From: Spirochaetia bacterium UBA5550
Lineage (GTDB): Bacteria > Spirochaetota > UBA4802 > UBA5550
Direction: 5' to 3'
Assembly (NCBI GenBank): GCA_002425885.1
Contig: DINC01000320.1
Location: forward strand, 4,762-14,611
Length of the DNA stretch: 9,850 bases
Part shown: positions 1-5,262 of the stretch, piece by piece
Numbering within the stretch: the first letter of the stretch is position 1
How the letters are laid out: each line of letters starts with the position of its first letter
The notes under the pieces: generated by a model
Database searches by the model: none
What the model was told of the DNA's origin: nothing
Seen by the model: only the letters and a program-made list of their open reading frames with translations
Position numbers and translations under genes: made by a program

Positions 1-149
1 CCTTAATACAATGATTATATCGGTTAACCGGTGTTTGCACATTAATAATTTTAAACTTTTTTCTGTTTTATTTATATCTTGACTTAATACCGGACTTTTT
101 TTGATGTTAAAGCCCGGAGAGCAGCACAAAACACCAAGGAGCGGAGTGT
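1..149 (+). other. der upstream region / leader
   Basis: No gene is visible here. The region is AT-rich and holds a perfect 10-bp palindrome, CGGTTAACCG (21-30), a -35-like TTGACT (79-84), and an imperfect hairpin just before der. In the hairpin CCGG (90-93) pairs with CCGG (114-117) and CTTT (95-98) with AAAG (109-112), around one A/C mismatch and a 10-nt loop. The der ribosome-binding site AAGGAG is at 136-141, 8 nt before the ATG. No U-run follows the hairpin, so it is not an intrinsic terminator. A role for it is not demonstrable from sequence. Confidence 0.5.
79..110 (+). promoter_or_regulatory. possible der promoter (weak)
   Basis: TTGACT (79-84) matches five of six bases of the sigma-70 -35 consensus. 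No good -10 follows: GATGTT (103-108) at 18 nt spacing matches only three of six. It is the best candidate in the 149 nt visible upstream of der, but the true promoter may lie elsewhere or beyond the left edge. Confidence 0.25.
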
Positions 150-1490
150 ATGTCAGCGAAACTGCCAGTAGTATCAATCGTCGGAAGACAGAACGTGGGG
201 AAGTCCACGCTCTTTAATGCATTAATAAAAGACAAAAAGTCCATAGTAGACTCATTCCCCGGACTAACAAGGGACGTTATATCGCATACCATAGTCCATG
301 ATTCAGTCAGTTTTGTGATCTCCGACACTCCGGGGCTCGATCTTGCCGGCTCATCAGAGCTTTCAGAGCAGATCCTGGATGGCGCGAGGAAGCATCTTGC
401 CCGAAGTTCGGTGATTGTACTGCTCCTGGAGTCACCGGGGCCCGAATCTTTTGACTTTGAGCTTGCGAATATCGTCAGAAAGATGTCATTACCGACCATT
501 GTAGCAGTAAACAAGATGGACAGCCCTGAAAAAATGGAGAATATGGCGAACTTTTACGAGCTCGGCTTCACCGAGATCATACCTGTATCGGCTCTGCGAA
601 GGTTTAACATCTCCATGATGCTGGATAATATAGTAAGACTCCTCCCTGCTAAAAAAACAGCGATAGCTGAACCTGACCTGAAAATCGCTGTCATAGGGAG
701 GCCGAACTCCGGTAAATCTACACTGTTAAACTCATTTATGGGCTACGAAAGGTCTGTGGTATCCGATATCCCCGGTACAACAAGGGATTCTGTTGATGAA
801 ACCTTCACTTATCACAACAAAACAGTGCAGATCATTGACACAGCGGGCATAAGGAAGAAGAGTAAAATAACTGAAAACATCGAATACTACTCCTTCACAC
901 GAACAGTTGAATCGATAAACAGGTGTGATGTGGCCATACACCTTATAGATGCCACAGTGGGTCTCACAGAGAATGATAAAAAGATATCTGACGAGATACT
1001 TAAAGCGAAAAAACCAATTATTATAGCCATAAACAAGTGGGACGCGGTGGAAAAAGATCACAAAACCTTCAATGAATATAAGGATAAACTTATTTTTAAA
1101 TTCTACAGGGCTGAAGACTTCCCCATTATCTCTGTTTCAGCAAAAAACAAACAGCGGATTGACAAACTTCTGCAGACAGCTTTCTCTCTTCATGAAAAAG
1201 CAAATAAAAGGATCGATACCCCGACACTTAACCGGGTTATATCTGAACTTAAAAGCGTGGGGAGAATACCGCAGCTTGGTGAAAAGATAAGGATCTACTA
1301 TGCGGTTCAGATAAATACAGTACCGCCTTCATTCAGGTTTTTCGTTAATAACGCTGAACACTTCCGCAAAGACGTTGTGCGGTACTTTGAAAAGGCTCTT
1401 AAAGAGGCCCTTGATATGGAAGGTTTGCCTATTGTGATTCAGATTGAGGGGAAAAACAGAAATGACGGGAGGAGAAAACCTAAATCCTGA
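150..1490 (+). CDS. der: ribosome biogenesis GTPase Der (EngA)
   Basis: Der is a tandem-GTPase factor needed for late assembly of the 50S ribosomal subunit; it acts in the cytoplasm on the pre-50S particle. Two G domains are followed by a KH-like domain. Domain 1 (about residues 5-165) has P-loop GRQNVGKS (12-19), DTPG (59-62), NKMD (121-124) and SAL (147-149). Domain 2 (about 177-350) has P-loop GRPNSGKS (183-190), DTAG (230-233), NKWD (295-298) and SAK (330-332). The KH-like domain covers about 351-434, followed by a basic tail (KNRNDGRRKPKS). At 446 residues the length is normal for the family. The ATG at 150 is supported by AAGGAG 8 nt upstream. Slight oddities are Q for the usual P in the first P-loop and S for V in the second; neither removes the GKS lysine or serine. 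It is the only plus-strand gene here and its 3' end overlaps recR, which converges on it. Confidence 0.97.
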   Translation: MSAKLPVVSIVGRQNVGKSTLFNALIKDKKSIVDSFPGLTRDVISHTIVHDSVSFVISDTPGLDLAGSSELSEQILDGARKHLARSSVIVLLLESPGPESFDFELANIVRKMSLPTIVAVNKMDSPEKMENMANFYELGFTEIIPVSALRRFNISMMLDNIVRLLPAKKTAIAEPDLKIAVIGRPNSGKSTLLNSFMGYERSVVSDIPGTTRDSVDETFTYHNKTVQIIDTAGIRKKSKITENIEYYSFTRTVESINRCDVAIHLIDATVGLTENDKKISDEILKAKKPIIIAINKWDAVEKDHKTFNEYKDKLIFKFYRAEDFPIISVSAKNKQRIDKLLQTAFSLHEKANKRIDTPTLNRVISELKSVGRIPQLGEKIRIYYAVQINTVPPSFRFFVNNAEHFRKDVVRYFEKALKEALDMEGLPIVIQIEGKNRNDGRRKPKS

Positions 1491-2079
1491 CCCTCCCCTC
1501 CATGGATTTTGCTATTGTAGCGCTGTCCACGTACTCCAGGTCGCTCCCCACAGGGAGCCCGTGAGCTATCCTTGTAATACTTACTCCGATTGGCGCGATC
1601 AGCGATGCAAGATAGAGAGTTGTTGCATCACCCTCAATTGTGGGGCTCAATGCAAGTATTATTTCGGAGAGATTACCAGCTCCGCACCTTCTGATAAGCT
1701 TATTAATGTTTAAATCGTCAGGCCCAACACCATCAAGCGGTGAGATGAGGCCGGAGAGTACATGATAGAGGCCGTTAAAGCCCCCTGCTGCTTCTATGGT
1801 GAGAATATCCCTTGCTCCTTCAACAACACAGATAATCCCTTTATCACGCCCCACGTCGCTGCATATCGAGCAGGTTTCGCTGTCGGAAATACCTCCGCAT
1901 ATGCTGCAGAACCTTATATTCTCCTTAAGATCAGTTATTGAGCGGATAAAAGTATCAATATCCCCCTTCCCGAGCTTAAGGAGATGGAAGGCTATGCGCG
2001 AGGCACTTTTACTCCCTATTCCGGGGAGCTTTGAGAACTCGCGTGTAACCCTCTCAAGGTAGTGAGACGGAGCTGCCAA
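1480..2079 (-). CDS. recR: recombination mediator RecR
   Basis: RecR works with RecO (and RecF) to load RecA onto SSB-coated single-stranded DNA in gap repair. The 199-residue protein has the family's normal length and full domain order: N-terminal helix-hairpin-helix (about 5-30, LPGIGSKSASRIAFHLL), a four-cysteine zinc motif (C58, C61, C70, C73), a Toprim domain starting at GIICVVEGARD (about 81-91) with the conserved SPLDGVGPDDL stretch (113-123), and the C-terminal HGLPVGSDLEY segment (173-183). The start codon is TTG (2077-2079). It is chosen because the N-terminus aligns with RecR proteins and because GAGAGG (2089-2094) lies 9 nt upstream. It is the last gene of dnaX-ebfC-recR; its start lies 14 nt beyond the ebfC stop. 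No terminator is apparent between its stop and der, so transcripts probably run antisense into the 3' part of der. Confidence 0.97.
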   Translation of the reverse strand: MAAPSHYLERVTREFSKLPGIGSKSASRIAFHLLKLGKGDIDTFIRSITDLKENIRFCSICGGISDSETCSICSDVGRDKGIICVVEGARDILTIEAAGGFNGLYHVLSGLISPLDGVGPDDLNINKLIRRCGAGNLSEIILALSPTIEGDATTLYLASLIAPIGVSITRIAHGLPVGSDLEYVDSATIAKSMEGRVRI

Positions 2080-2088
2080 CCGCAGTAC

Positions 2089-2094
2089 CCTCTC
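2089..2094 (-). promoter_or_regulatory. recR ribosome-binding site supporting a TTG start
   Basis: Read on the minus strand this is GAGAGG, 9 nt before TTG (2077-2079). It abuts the ebfC stop codon TAG (2094-2096), overlapping it by one base. This suggests ribosomes finishing ebfC could re-initiate at recR and explains how a weak TTG start can be used. Confidence 0.6.
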
Positions 2095-2408
2095 TACTTA
2101 AACAGGCTGCCGAGGTCCATGCCTCCGGCGATCTTCTTCATCTCTTCAGCAGAGAATGCCCTGGCCTTATCAACAGCATCATTAACCGCTGACGATACCA
2201 TCTTTTCGACTTTTTTAACATCGCCGGCTTTAATAAGAGCCTCATTAATTGATATATCAAGAAGACTGAACTCGCCATTAACAGTGGCTTTTACGTTTCC
2301 ATCCAGGCTTTCACCTTCAATTTTTGTCTTCTGAATCTTCTTCTGGATGTTTTTCATCTCTTTCTGCATCTTCATCAGGTTTCCGATATCACCTAAACCT
2401 TTTAACAT
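2094..2408 (-). CDS. ebfC: nucleoid-associated protein, YbaB/EbfC family
   Basis: This 104-residue protein belongs to the YbaB/EbfC family of small dimeric DNA-binding, nucleoid-associated proteins. Family features seen are the methionine- and lysine-rich amphipathic N-terminal helix (about 1-28, with MKMQKEMKNIQKKIQK), the central beta segment with VKATVNGEFSLLDISIN (about 39-55), and the C-terminal helices with the conserved VNDAVDKARAFSAEEMKKIAGG stretch split around 74-95. AGGAG (2416-2420) is 7 nt before the ATG and lies inside the 3' end of dnaX, whose stop is only 2 nt before the ATG; translation of the two is probably coupled. Between dnaX and recR is the classical location for this family, which is itself good evidence for the call. 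The exact role in clamp loading or repair, if any, is not established. Confidence 0.95.
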   Translation of the reverse strand: MLKGLGDIGNLMKMQKEMKNIQKKIQKTKIEGESLDGNVKATVNGEFSLLDISINEALIKAGDVKKVEKMVSSAVNDAVDKARAFSAEEMKKIAGGMDLGSLFK

Positions 2409-2410
2409 AA

Positions 2411-4105
2411 CTATTCTCCTTTTTTTATAATCTGCCCGTAAAAGGCATCCTGTAATTTCTTTACTGCCTGGCTCTCCACATCGTAGTCCTCTTTTTCAGG
2501 GGAGCGGATCATCTCCGCATCAGGTACAGGGGGGTTCTCACCTTCCGCATCCTGATCATTGCCATATATTTCAGGTTCAGCTTTTTTTGCCGGAGGTTTA
2601 ACTGCAGCGCCCCCTTTTACAGCAACTTTTATGCCGGAACCCATTTTTGATGAGAGATTTTTTTCTATTAAAGCAATGGCCCCTGCGTCAAGTGTTTTAA
2701 TATAACCGGAAGCATCTATATCAGAGGGGAAGCTTACAGTAACTGTCCCTGAATCAATGACAGCAACAGCCGCTCTCAGAACTTTATGAAGAGTATTCTG
2801 CTTTGAAGCCATATCCCGGAGCATCTCATCCCATGCTTCATTGAATTCAGTTTTTTTTCCCGGGGATGATTCAGGCACCGGAGTTCTTAACGGGCCACTT
2901 TTCAATTGAGAGGAGATCGGTGACTCAGCCTGTTGGCCGTTCTGCTCTGCTGCTCCCCCCTCCTCCAGCCGCTTTATTATATCTGCAATAGATGGAGTAT
3001 CAATAACAGCTGCTATATCGAGGAGGGCCATCTCAAGGTAAACCCTGTCATTGCCGGAGAACCGGAGGTTTTTTACAAGATCAGCAGCTAATTTAAATAT
3101 TCTGGAGAGCTCCTCGTCACCGAACCCTGCGGAGGATGATTTAAGCCCGTCAATTTCATCCGGGGAGAGTCCGAGTAAACCCTGAAGATCAATCCCGTTT
3201 CTCAGTAGACGCAACGACCTGATTGAGTCAACAAGCCCCGATGAATAACGGAAGATATCAATACCTGTTGCAACAATCCTGTCAACCTCACCGATAATTC
3301 CCTTTCTGTCGGAAGCCTGTATGTAATTAAAAAGCCTTATGTAGCTCTCGGTCGGCACAACCCCCAGTATTGCAAGTGCATCCTGTTCGGATATTTCCGT
3401 ACTGTCTCCTGTTGAAAGCCCGGAGAATGATATCACCTGCTCAAGTAACGACTGCGCGTCCCTCATGGAACCGTCTGCTATGCGCGCCACCGGATACAGA
3501 GCGTTAGCTGATATGTTGTATCCCTCTTTTTTTACTATGGCTGAAAGGTGATTCACAACAATTTCAATAGGTATTTTTTTAAAAAAATACTTCTGGCAAC
3601 GCGAAAGTATTGTGTCAGGTATCTTGTGAATCTCTGTTGTTGCGAAGATGAACACAATATGAGGTGGGGGCTCCTCCAGTGTCTTCAATAGAGCATTGAA
3701 GGCCTGGGTGGTCACCATGTGGACTTCATCTATTATATATATTTTATATTTCGATTTGGCAGGAGCGAAATTTACATTCTCACGGAGTTCCCTGATGTTA
3801 TCAACACCGTTATTTGATGCACCGTCGATTTCTATTACATCAAAGGAGTTGCCCTGTTTTATCTCAATGCAGTTTTCACATACGCCGCAGGGCTCGGGAG
3901 TGGGCCCATGGACGCAGTTAAGTGCCTTGGCAAGAATCCTTGCCATTGTGGTTTTCCCCACACCCCGGGGTCCGGAAAACAGATACGCATGAGATGTTCT
4001 GCCCTGTTTTATACTGTTCTGGATTGTCTTTGATACATGGTCCTGAAATACTACTTCGCTGAATGCCTGGGGGCGCCACTTGCGGGCTATTACCTGGTAT
4101 GCCAT
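2411..4105 (-). CDS. dnaX: DNA polymerase III subunits gamma/tau (DnaX)
   Basis: DnaX is the ATPase of the clamp loader that places the beta sliding clamp on primed DNA; the full-length tau form also ties the loader to the replicative polymerase and helicase. The AAA+ core is intact: Walker A GPRGVGKT (45-52), four zinc cysteines (C64, C73, C76, C79), Walker B IIDEVH (124-129), sensor 1 ATTE (155-158), arginine-finger motif SRC (168-170) and sensor 2 GSMRD (212-216). The collar domain III runs to about 380, then a low-complexity linker (about 381-415), a folded-looking tau domain (about 420-498), a second acidic linker, and a short conserved-looking C-terminus (VKKLQDAFYGQIIKKGE). The MAYQVIARKWRPQ start is canonical for the family although its ribosome-binding site is poor. 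Two in-register A-runs at codons 416-418 and 506-508 could yield shorter products. It begins 26 nt downstream of tRNA-Ser and heads dnaX-ebfC-recR. Confidence 0.97.
   Translation of the reverse strand: MAYQVIARKWRPQAFSEVVFQDHVSKTIQNSIKQGRTSHAYLFSGPRGVGKTTMARILAKALNCVHGPTPEPCGVCENCIEIKQGNSFDVIEIDGASNNGVDNIRELRENVNFAPAKSKYKIYIIDEVHMVTTQAFNALLKTLEEPPPHIVFIFATTEIHKIPDTILSRCQKYFFKKIPIEIVVNHLSAIVKKEGYNISANALYPVARIADGSMRDAQSLLEQVISFSGLSTGDSTEISEQDALAILGVVPTESYIRLFNYIQASDRKGIIGEVDRIVATGIDIFRYSSGLVDSIRSLRLLRNGIDLQGLLGLSPDEIDGLKSSSAGFGDEELSRIFKLAADLVKNLRFSGNDRVYLEMALLDIAAVIDTPSIADIIKRLEEGGAAEQNGQQAESPISSQLKSGPLRTPVPESSPGKKTEFNEAWDEMLRDMASKQNTLHKVLRAAVAVIDSGTVTVSFPSDIDASGYIKTLDAGAIALIEKNLSSKMGSGIKVAVKGGAAVKPPAKKAEPEIYGNDQDAEGENPPVPDAEMIRSPEKEDYDVESQAVKKLQDAFYGQIIKKGE
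2582..2588 (-). other. candidate -1 slippage site 2 in dnaX (A7)
   Basis: Codons 506-510 read GCA AAA AAA GCT GAA, again A_AAA_AAA in zero-frame register. A -1 shift after codon 508 gives AGC then TGA, so the product would be 509 residues and would lose only the last 55 residues of tau. The local sequence closely resembles the E. coli dnaX site (A AAA AAG followed by a -1-frame TGA), but its position is later than where gamma normally ends. Confidence 0.35.
2851..2858 (-). other. candidate -1 slippage site 1 in dnaX (A8)
   Basis: On the coding strand codons 416-420 read GGA AAA AAA ACT GAA, an A8 run that fits the A_AAA_AAA slippery heptamer in the zero frame. A -1 shift after codon 418 gives AAC then TGA, so the product would be 419 residues: the AAA+ core, collar and linker, without the tau domain. 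This is close to the 431-residue E. coli gamma made by programmed -1 frameshifting. An AGCAT/ATGCT stem begins 13 nt downstream, rather far for a stimulator, and no Shine-Dalgarno-like stimulator is obvious upstream. RNA-polymerase slippage adding one A would give the same product. Confidence 0.5.
3571..3590. repeat. perfect 20-bp palindrome inside dnaX
   Basis: GTATTTTTTTAAAAAAATAC is its own reverse complement. It encodes Y173-F-F-K-K-I178 of DnaX, just after the SRC arginine-finger motif. The T7 run is in T_TTT_TTT register and a -1 slip would reach TAA at once. The lysine/phenylalanine codon choice alone may explain it. Confidence 0.6.
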
Positions 4106-4131
4106 TGGAATGTTAACCAGCCTTTTTTATT

Positions 4132-4216
4132 CGGAAAGGGGGGGATTCGAACCCCCGGTTACTTGCGCAACACACGCTTTCCAAGCGTGCTCCTTAGGCC
4201 TCTCGGACACCTTTCC
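4132..4216 (-). tRNA. tRNA-Ser (anticodon GGA)
   Basis: The 85-nt cloverleaf reads on the minus strand. The acceptor GGAAAGG pairs perfectly with CCTTTCC, and discriminator G73 is typical of serine tRNAs. The D stem is TCC/GGA. The anticodon stem CACGC/GCGTG carries loop TTGGAAA with anticodon GGA (reads UCC and UCU). The long variable arm has a GTTGC/GTAAC stem and a GCAA loop, as expected for a class II tRNA, and the T arm is GGGGG-TTCGAAT-CCCCC. CCA is not encoded; the next bases are AAT. It lies between ndk and dnaX, with a good promoter immediately upstream and no terminator before dnaX. Confidence 0.97.
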
Positions 4217-4232
4217 ATGAACGACCTGTAAC

Positions 4233-4261
4233 CTGATAAATGAACACCTTTTCTTTGTCAA
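4233..4261 (-). promoter_or_regulatory. sigma-70-type promoter for tRNA-Ser and probably dnaX-ebfC-recR
   Basis: On the minus strand a perfect -35 TTGACA (4256-4261) is followed after exactly 17 nt by TATCAG (4233-4238), four of six -10 consensus bases. Transcription would start near 4226, about 10 nt before the tRNA 5' end at 4216. The promoter fills the 49-nt gap between the ndk stop and tRNA-Ser. Confidence 0.75.
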
Positions 4262-4265
4262 TTAT

Positions 4266-4679
4266 TTAAAATATCTCTGTTTCGGCAAAGAAATAGCTTA
4301 TTTCAAACTTCGCTGTATCAGGCGCGTCAGACCCGTGAACAACATTAAACTGAATGCTTGTGGCAAAATCAGCTCTGATTGTTCCGGGATCAGCCTCTTT
4401 GAAGTTTGTGGCACCCATAAGTTTGCGGTTAAGGGCTATTGCATCATTCCCTTCAAGCACCATGAGCACAACAGGCCCTTCAGACATAAAGTCTGTGAGT
4501 TCATCATAGAAGAATTTACCCTTGTGAACTGCGTAAAAGCCTTCGGCAACAGCTTTAGTCATGTGGGCCTTTTTGATAGCAGCCACACGTAATCCCGCGG
4601 TCTCAAAACGTCTGATGATTTCACCTGTAATGTTCTTTTTTACACCGTCAGGTTTGATTATAGATAGAGTTCTTTCCAT
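4266..4679 (-). CDS. ndk: nucleoside diphosphate kinase
   Basis: Ndk transfers the gamma phosphate of ATP to nucleoside diphosphates through a phosphohistidine, balancing the NTP and dNTP pools in the cytoplasm. The 137-residue length is typical. Diagnostic residues are the N-terminal [12 protein letters not shown] with K9, R86 and the adjoining KLMGATN, the [11 protein letters not shown] segment (96-106), and the catalytic motif NVVHGSD with H115. The frame stays open upstream to an ATG at 4767-4769, but the true start is the ATG at 4677-4679: Ndk proteins begin at [11 protein letters not shown], and AGGAG (4687-4691) lies 7 nt before it. The upstream extension would run through a repeat element. 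Downstream, only the tRNA-Ser promoter separates ndk from the tRNA; no terminator is visible, so ndk transcripts may read into it. Confidence 0.98.
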   Translation of the reverse strand: MERTLSIIKPDGVKKNITGEIIRRFETAGLRVAAIKKAHMTKAVAEGFYAVHKGKFFYDELTDFMSEGPVVLMVLEGNDAIALNRKLMGATNFKEADPGTIRADFATSIQFNVVHGSDAPDTAKFEISYFFAETEIF

Positions 4680-4686
4680 TGTATTT

Positions 4687-4691
4687 CTCCT
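4687..4691 (-). promoter_or_regulatory. ndk ribosome-binding site fixing the start
   Basis: AGGAG on the minus strand, 7 nt before ATG 4677-4679. It lies just outside the end of repeat element A (4697-4874) and rules in favour of the short, family-consistent Ndk start over the upstream in-frame ATG at 4769. Confidence 0.85.
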
Positions 4692-4696
4692 TTTGC

Positions 4697-4874
4697 CTCT
4701 CGCAAAGACGCTAAGGCGCAAAGTTTTAAATATTATACACAGATGAATACAGATTACAAGGATTAACACAGATATTTTATTTTATAAATATCAGTACTAT
4801 CTGTGTCTATCTGTGTTAAAAACTTTTTATACTTTTATCCGCTTCCCCTTTGCGGCTCTGCGGCTTGGCGAGAG
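4697..4874. repeat. nested inverted-repeat element A
   Basis: Two 27-nt outer arms (4697-4723 and 4848-4874) are inverted copies matching at 22 of 27 positions; each contains three tandem octamers of consensus CGCNRAGN. Inside them lies an unrelated inner repeat rich in ACAGAT/ATCTGT, with a perfect 12-bp pair TTAACACAGATA (4763-4774) and TATCTGTGTTAA (4808-4819). ACACAGAT (4737-4744) can also pair with ATCTGTGT (4799-4806). There is no ORF or transposase. The element fills most of the gap between ndk and the tRNA-Leu terminator and resembles a dispersed intergenic repeat. Confidence 0.75.
4732..4759 (-). promoter_or_regulatory. candidate ndk promoter inside repeat element A
   Basis: On the minus strand TTGTAA (4754-4759, four of six -35 bases), a 16-nt spacer and a perfect -10 TATAAT (4732-4737). 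The start would fall near 4725, giving a leader of about 45 nt. Both boxes are within the ACAGAT-rich inner part of the repeat element. No better promoter is visible between the terminator at 4939-4974 and ndk. Confidence 0.45.
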
Positions 4875-4938
4875 AATATTTTTCTTTTTTCATTCAATTG
4901 CCCGGAATTATAAATATGTTTTTGTTTTTAAATCAATA

Positions 4939-4974
4939 AAAAAAGCTGGTTAAATTGATTTAACCAGCTTTTTT
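4939..4974 (-). terminator. rho-independent terminator after tRNA-Leu
   Basis: Perfect 16-bp inverted repeat with a 4-nt loop: arms 4939-4954 (AAAAAAGCTGGTTAAA) and 4959-4974. On the minus strand it begins 5 nt after the tRNA-Leu 3' end and finishes in a U-run. It is symmetric, with A-run and T-run on both sides, so it could stop transcription from either direction. It would end tRNA-Leu transcripts and any read-through from lon. Confidence 0.92.
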
Positions 4975-4979
4975 GTTAT

Positions 4980-5061
4980 TGCCCAGAGCGGGACTTGAAC
5001 CCACACGAGTAATCTCACATGGCCCTCAACCATGCGTGTCTACCAATTCCACCACCTGGGC
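4980..5061 (-). tRNA. tRNA-Leu (anticodon GAG)
   Basis: The 82-nt cloverleaf reads on the minus strand. The acceptor GCCCAGG pairs with TCTGGGC (one G-U pair), and discriminator A73 is typical of leucine tRNAs. The D loop contains TTGGTAGA. The anticodon stem CATGG/CCATG has loop TTGAGGG with anticodon GAG (reads CUC and CUU). There is a class II variable arm, and T arm GTGGG-TTCAAGT-CCCGC. CCA is not encoded. The gene has its own strong promoter upstream and a terminator immediately downstream. Confidence 0.97.
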
Positions 5062-5087
5062 ATTAGTAGCAATAACTTACGTTAGAC

Positions 5088-5116
5088 TAAATACATTCGG
5101 CCTGATCTTATGTCAA
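5088..5116 (-). promoter_or_regulatory. promoter of tRNA-Leu
   Basis: On the minus strand a perfect -35 TTGACA (5111-5116), a 17-nt spacer and TATTTA (5088-5093, three of six -10 bases). Transcription would start near 5081, about 20 nt before the tRNA 5' end. Its -35 and spacing match the promoter in front of tRNA-Ser. Confidence 0.65.
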
Positions 5117-5161
5117 CAATAATTAAAAAAATTTTCTGTTGGCACTAATTTTTTTAAGAGA

Positions 5162-5255
5162 CTCCCGCAAAGCCGCTAAGACGCGAAGTTTAATATTTCT
5201 TTTTATATCTTTTAAAACTCTTTTTCCCATTTGCGCCTCTGCGTCTCTGCGAGAT
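5162..5255. repeat. inverted-repeat element B, related to element A
   Basis: Arms 5162-5188 and 5229-5255 are inverted copies (18 of 27 positions), separated by 40 nt of AT-rich sequence. They belong to the same family as the outer arms of element A: each is three tandem octamers fitting CGCNRAGN, with one deviation in the right arm. It starts 8 nt beyond the lon stop codon, where its hairpin could act on the lon mRNA 3' end. No clear U-run follows, so I do not call it a terminator. Confidence 0.7.
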
Positions 5256-5262
5256 AATTTTT

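Noticed and set aside
107..514. Minus-strand open frame of 135 codons under der
   Set aside because: It is antisense to the first GTPase domain of der, has no recognisable protein features and is explained by der codon usage.
1444..1713. Plus-strand open frame across the der/recR junction
   Set aside because: It overlaps the der end and is antisense to the conserved Toprim part of recR; there is no ribosome-binding site or known family.
4037..4231. Plus-strand open frame of 64 codons over the dnaX start and tRNA-Ser
   Set aside because: It is the antisense of a tRNA and a conserved N-terminus; the translated tRNA T arm gives the familiar false GGIRTPG motif.
4680..4769. 30-residue N-terminal extension of Ndk from an in-frame ATG at 4769
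   Set aside because: It runs through repeat element A, is not Ndk-like, and the ATG at 4679 has AGGAG 7 nt upstream and the canonical [11 protein letters not shown] start.
4939..4974. Attachment site or integration scar at tRNA-Leu
   Set aside because: The inverted repeat has the perfect stem, 4-nt loop and U-run of an intrinsic terminator; no duplicated tRNA 3' end or integrase is present.
4697..5255. CRISPR array
   Set aside because: The repeats are inverted pairs of short octamers, not direct repeats with uniform unique spacers, and there are no cas genes.
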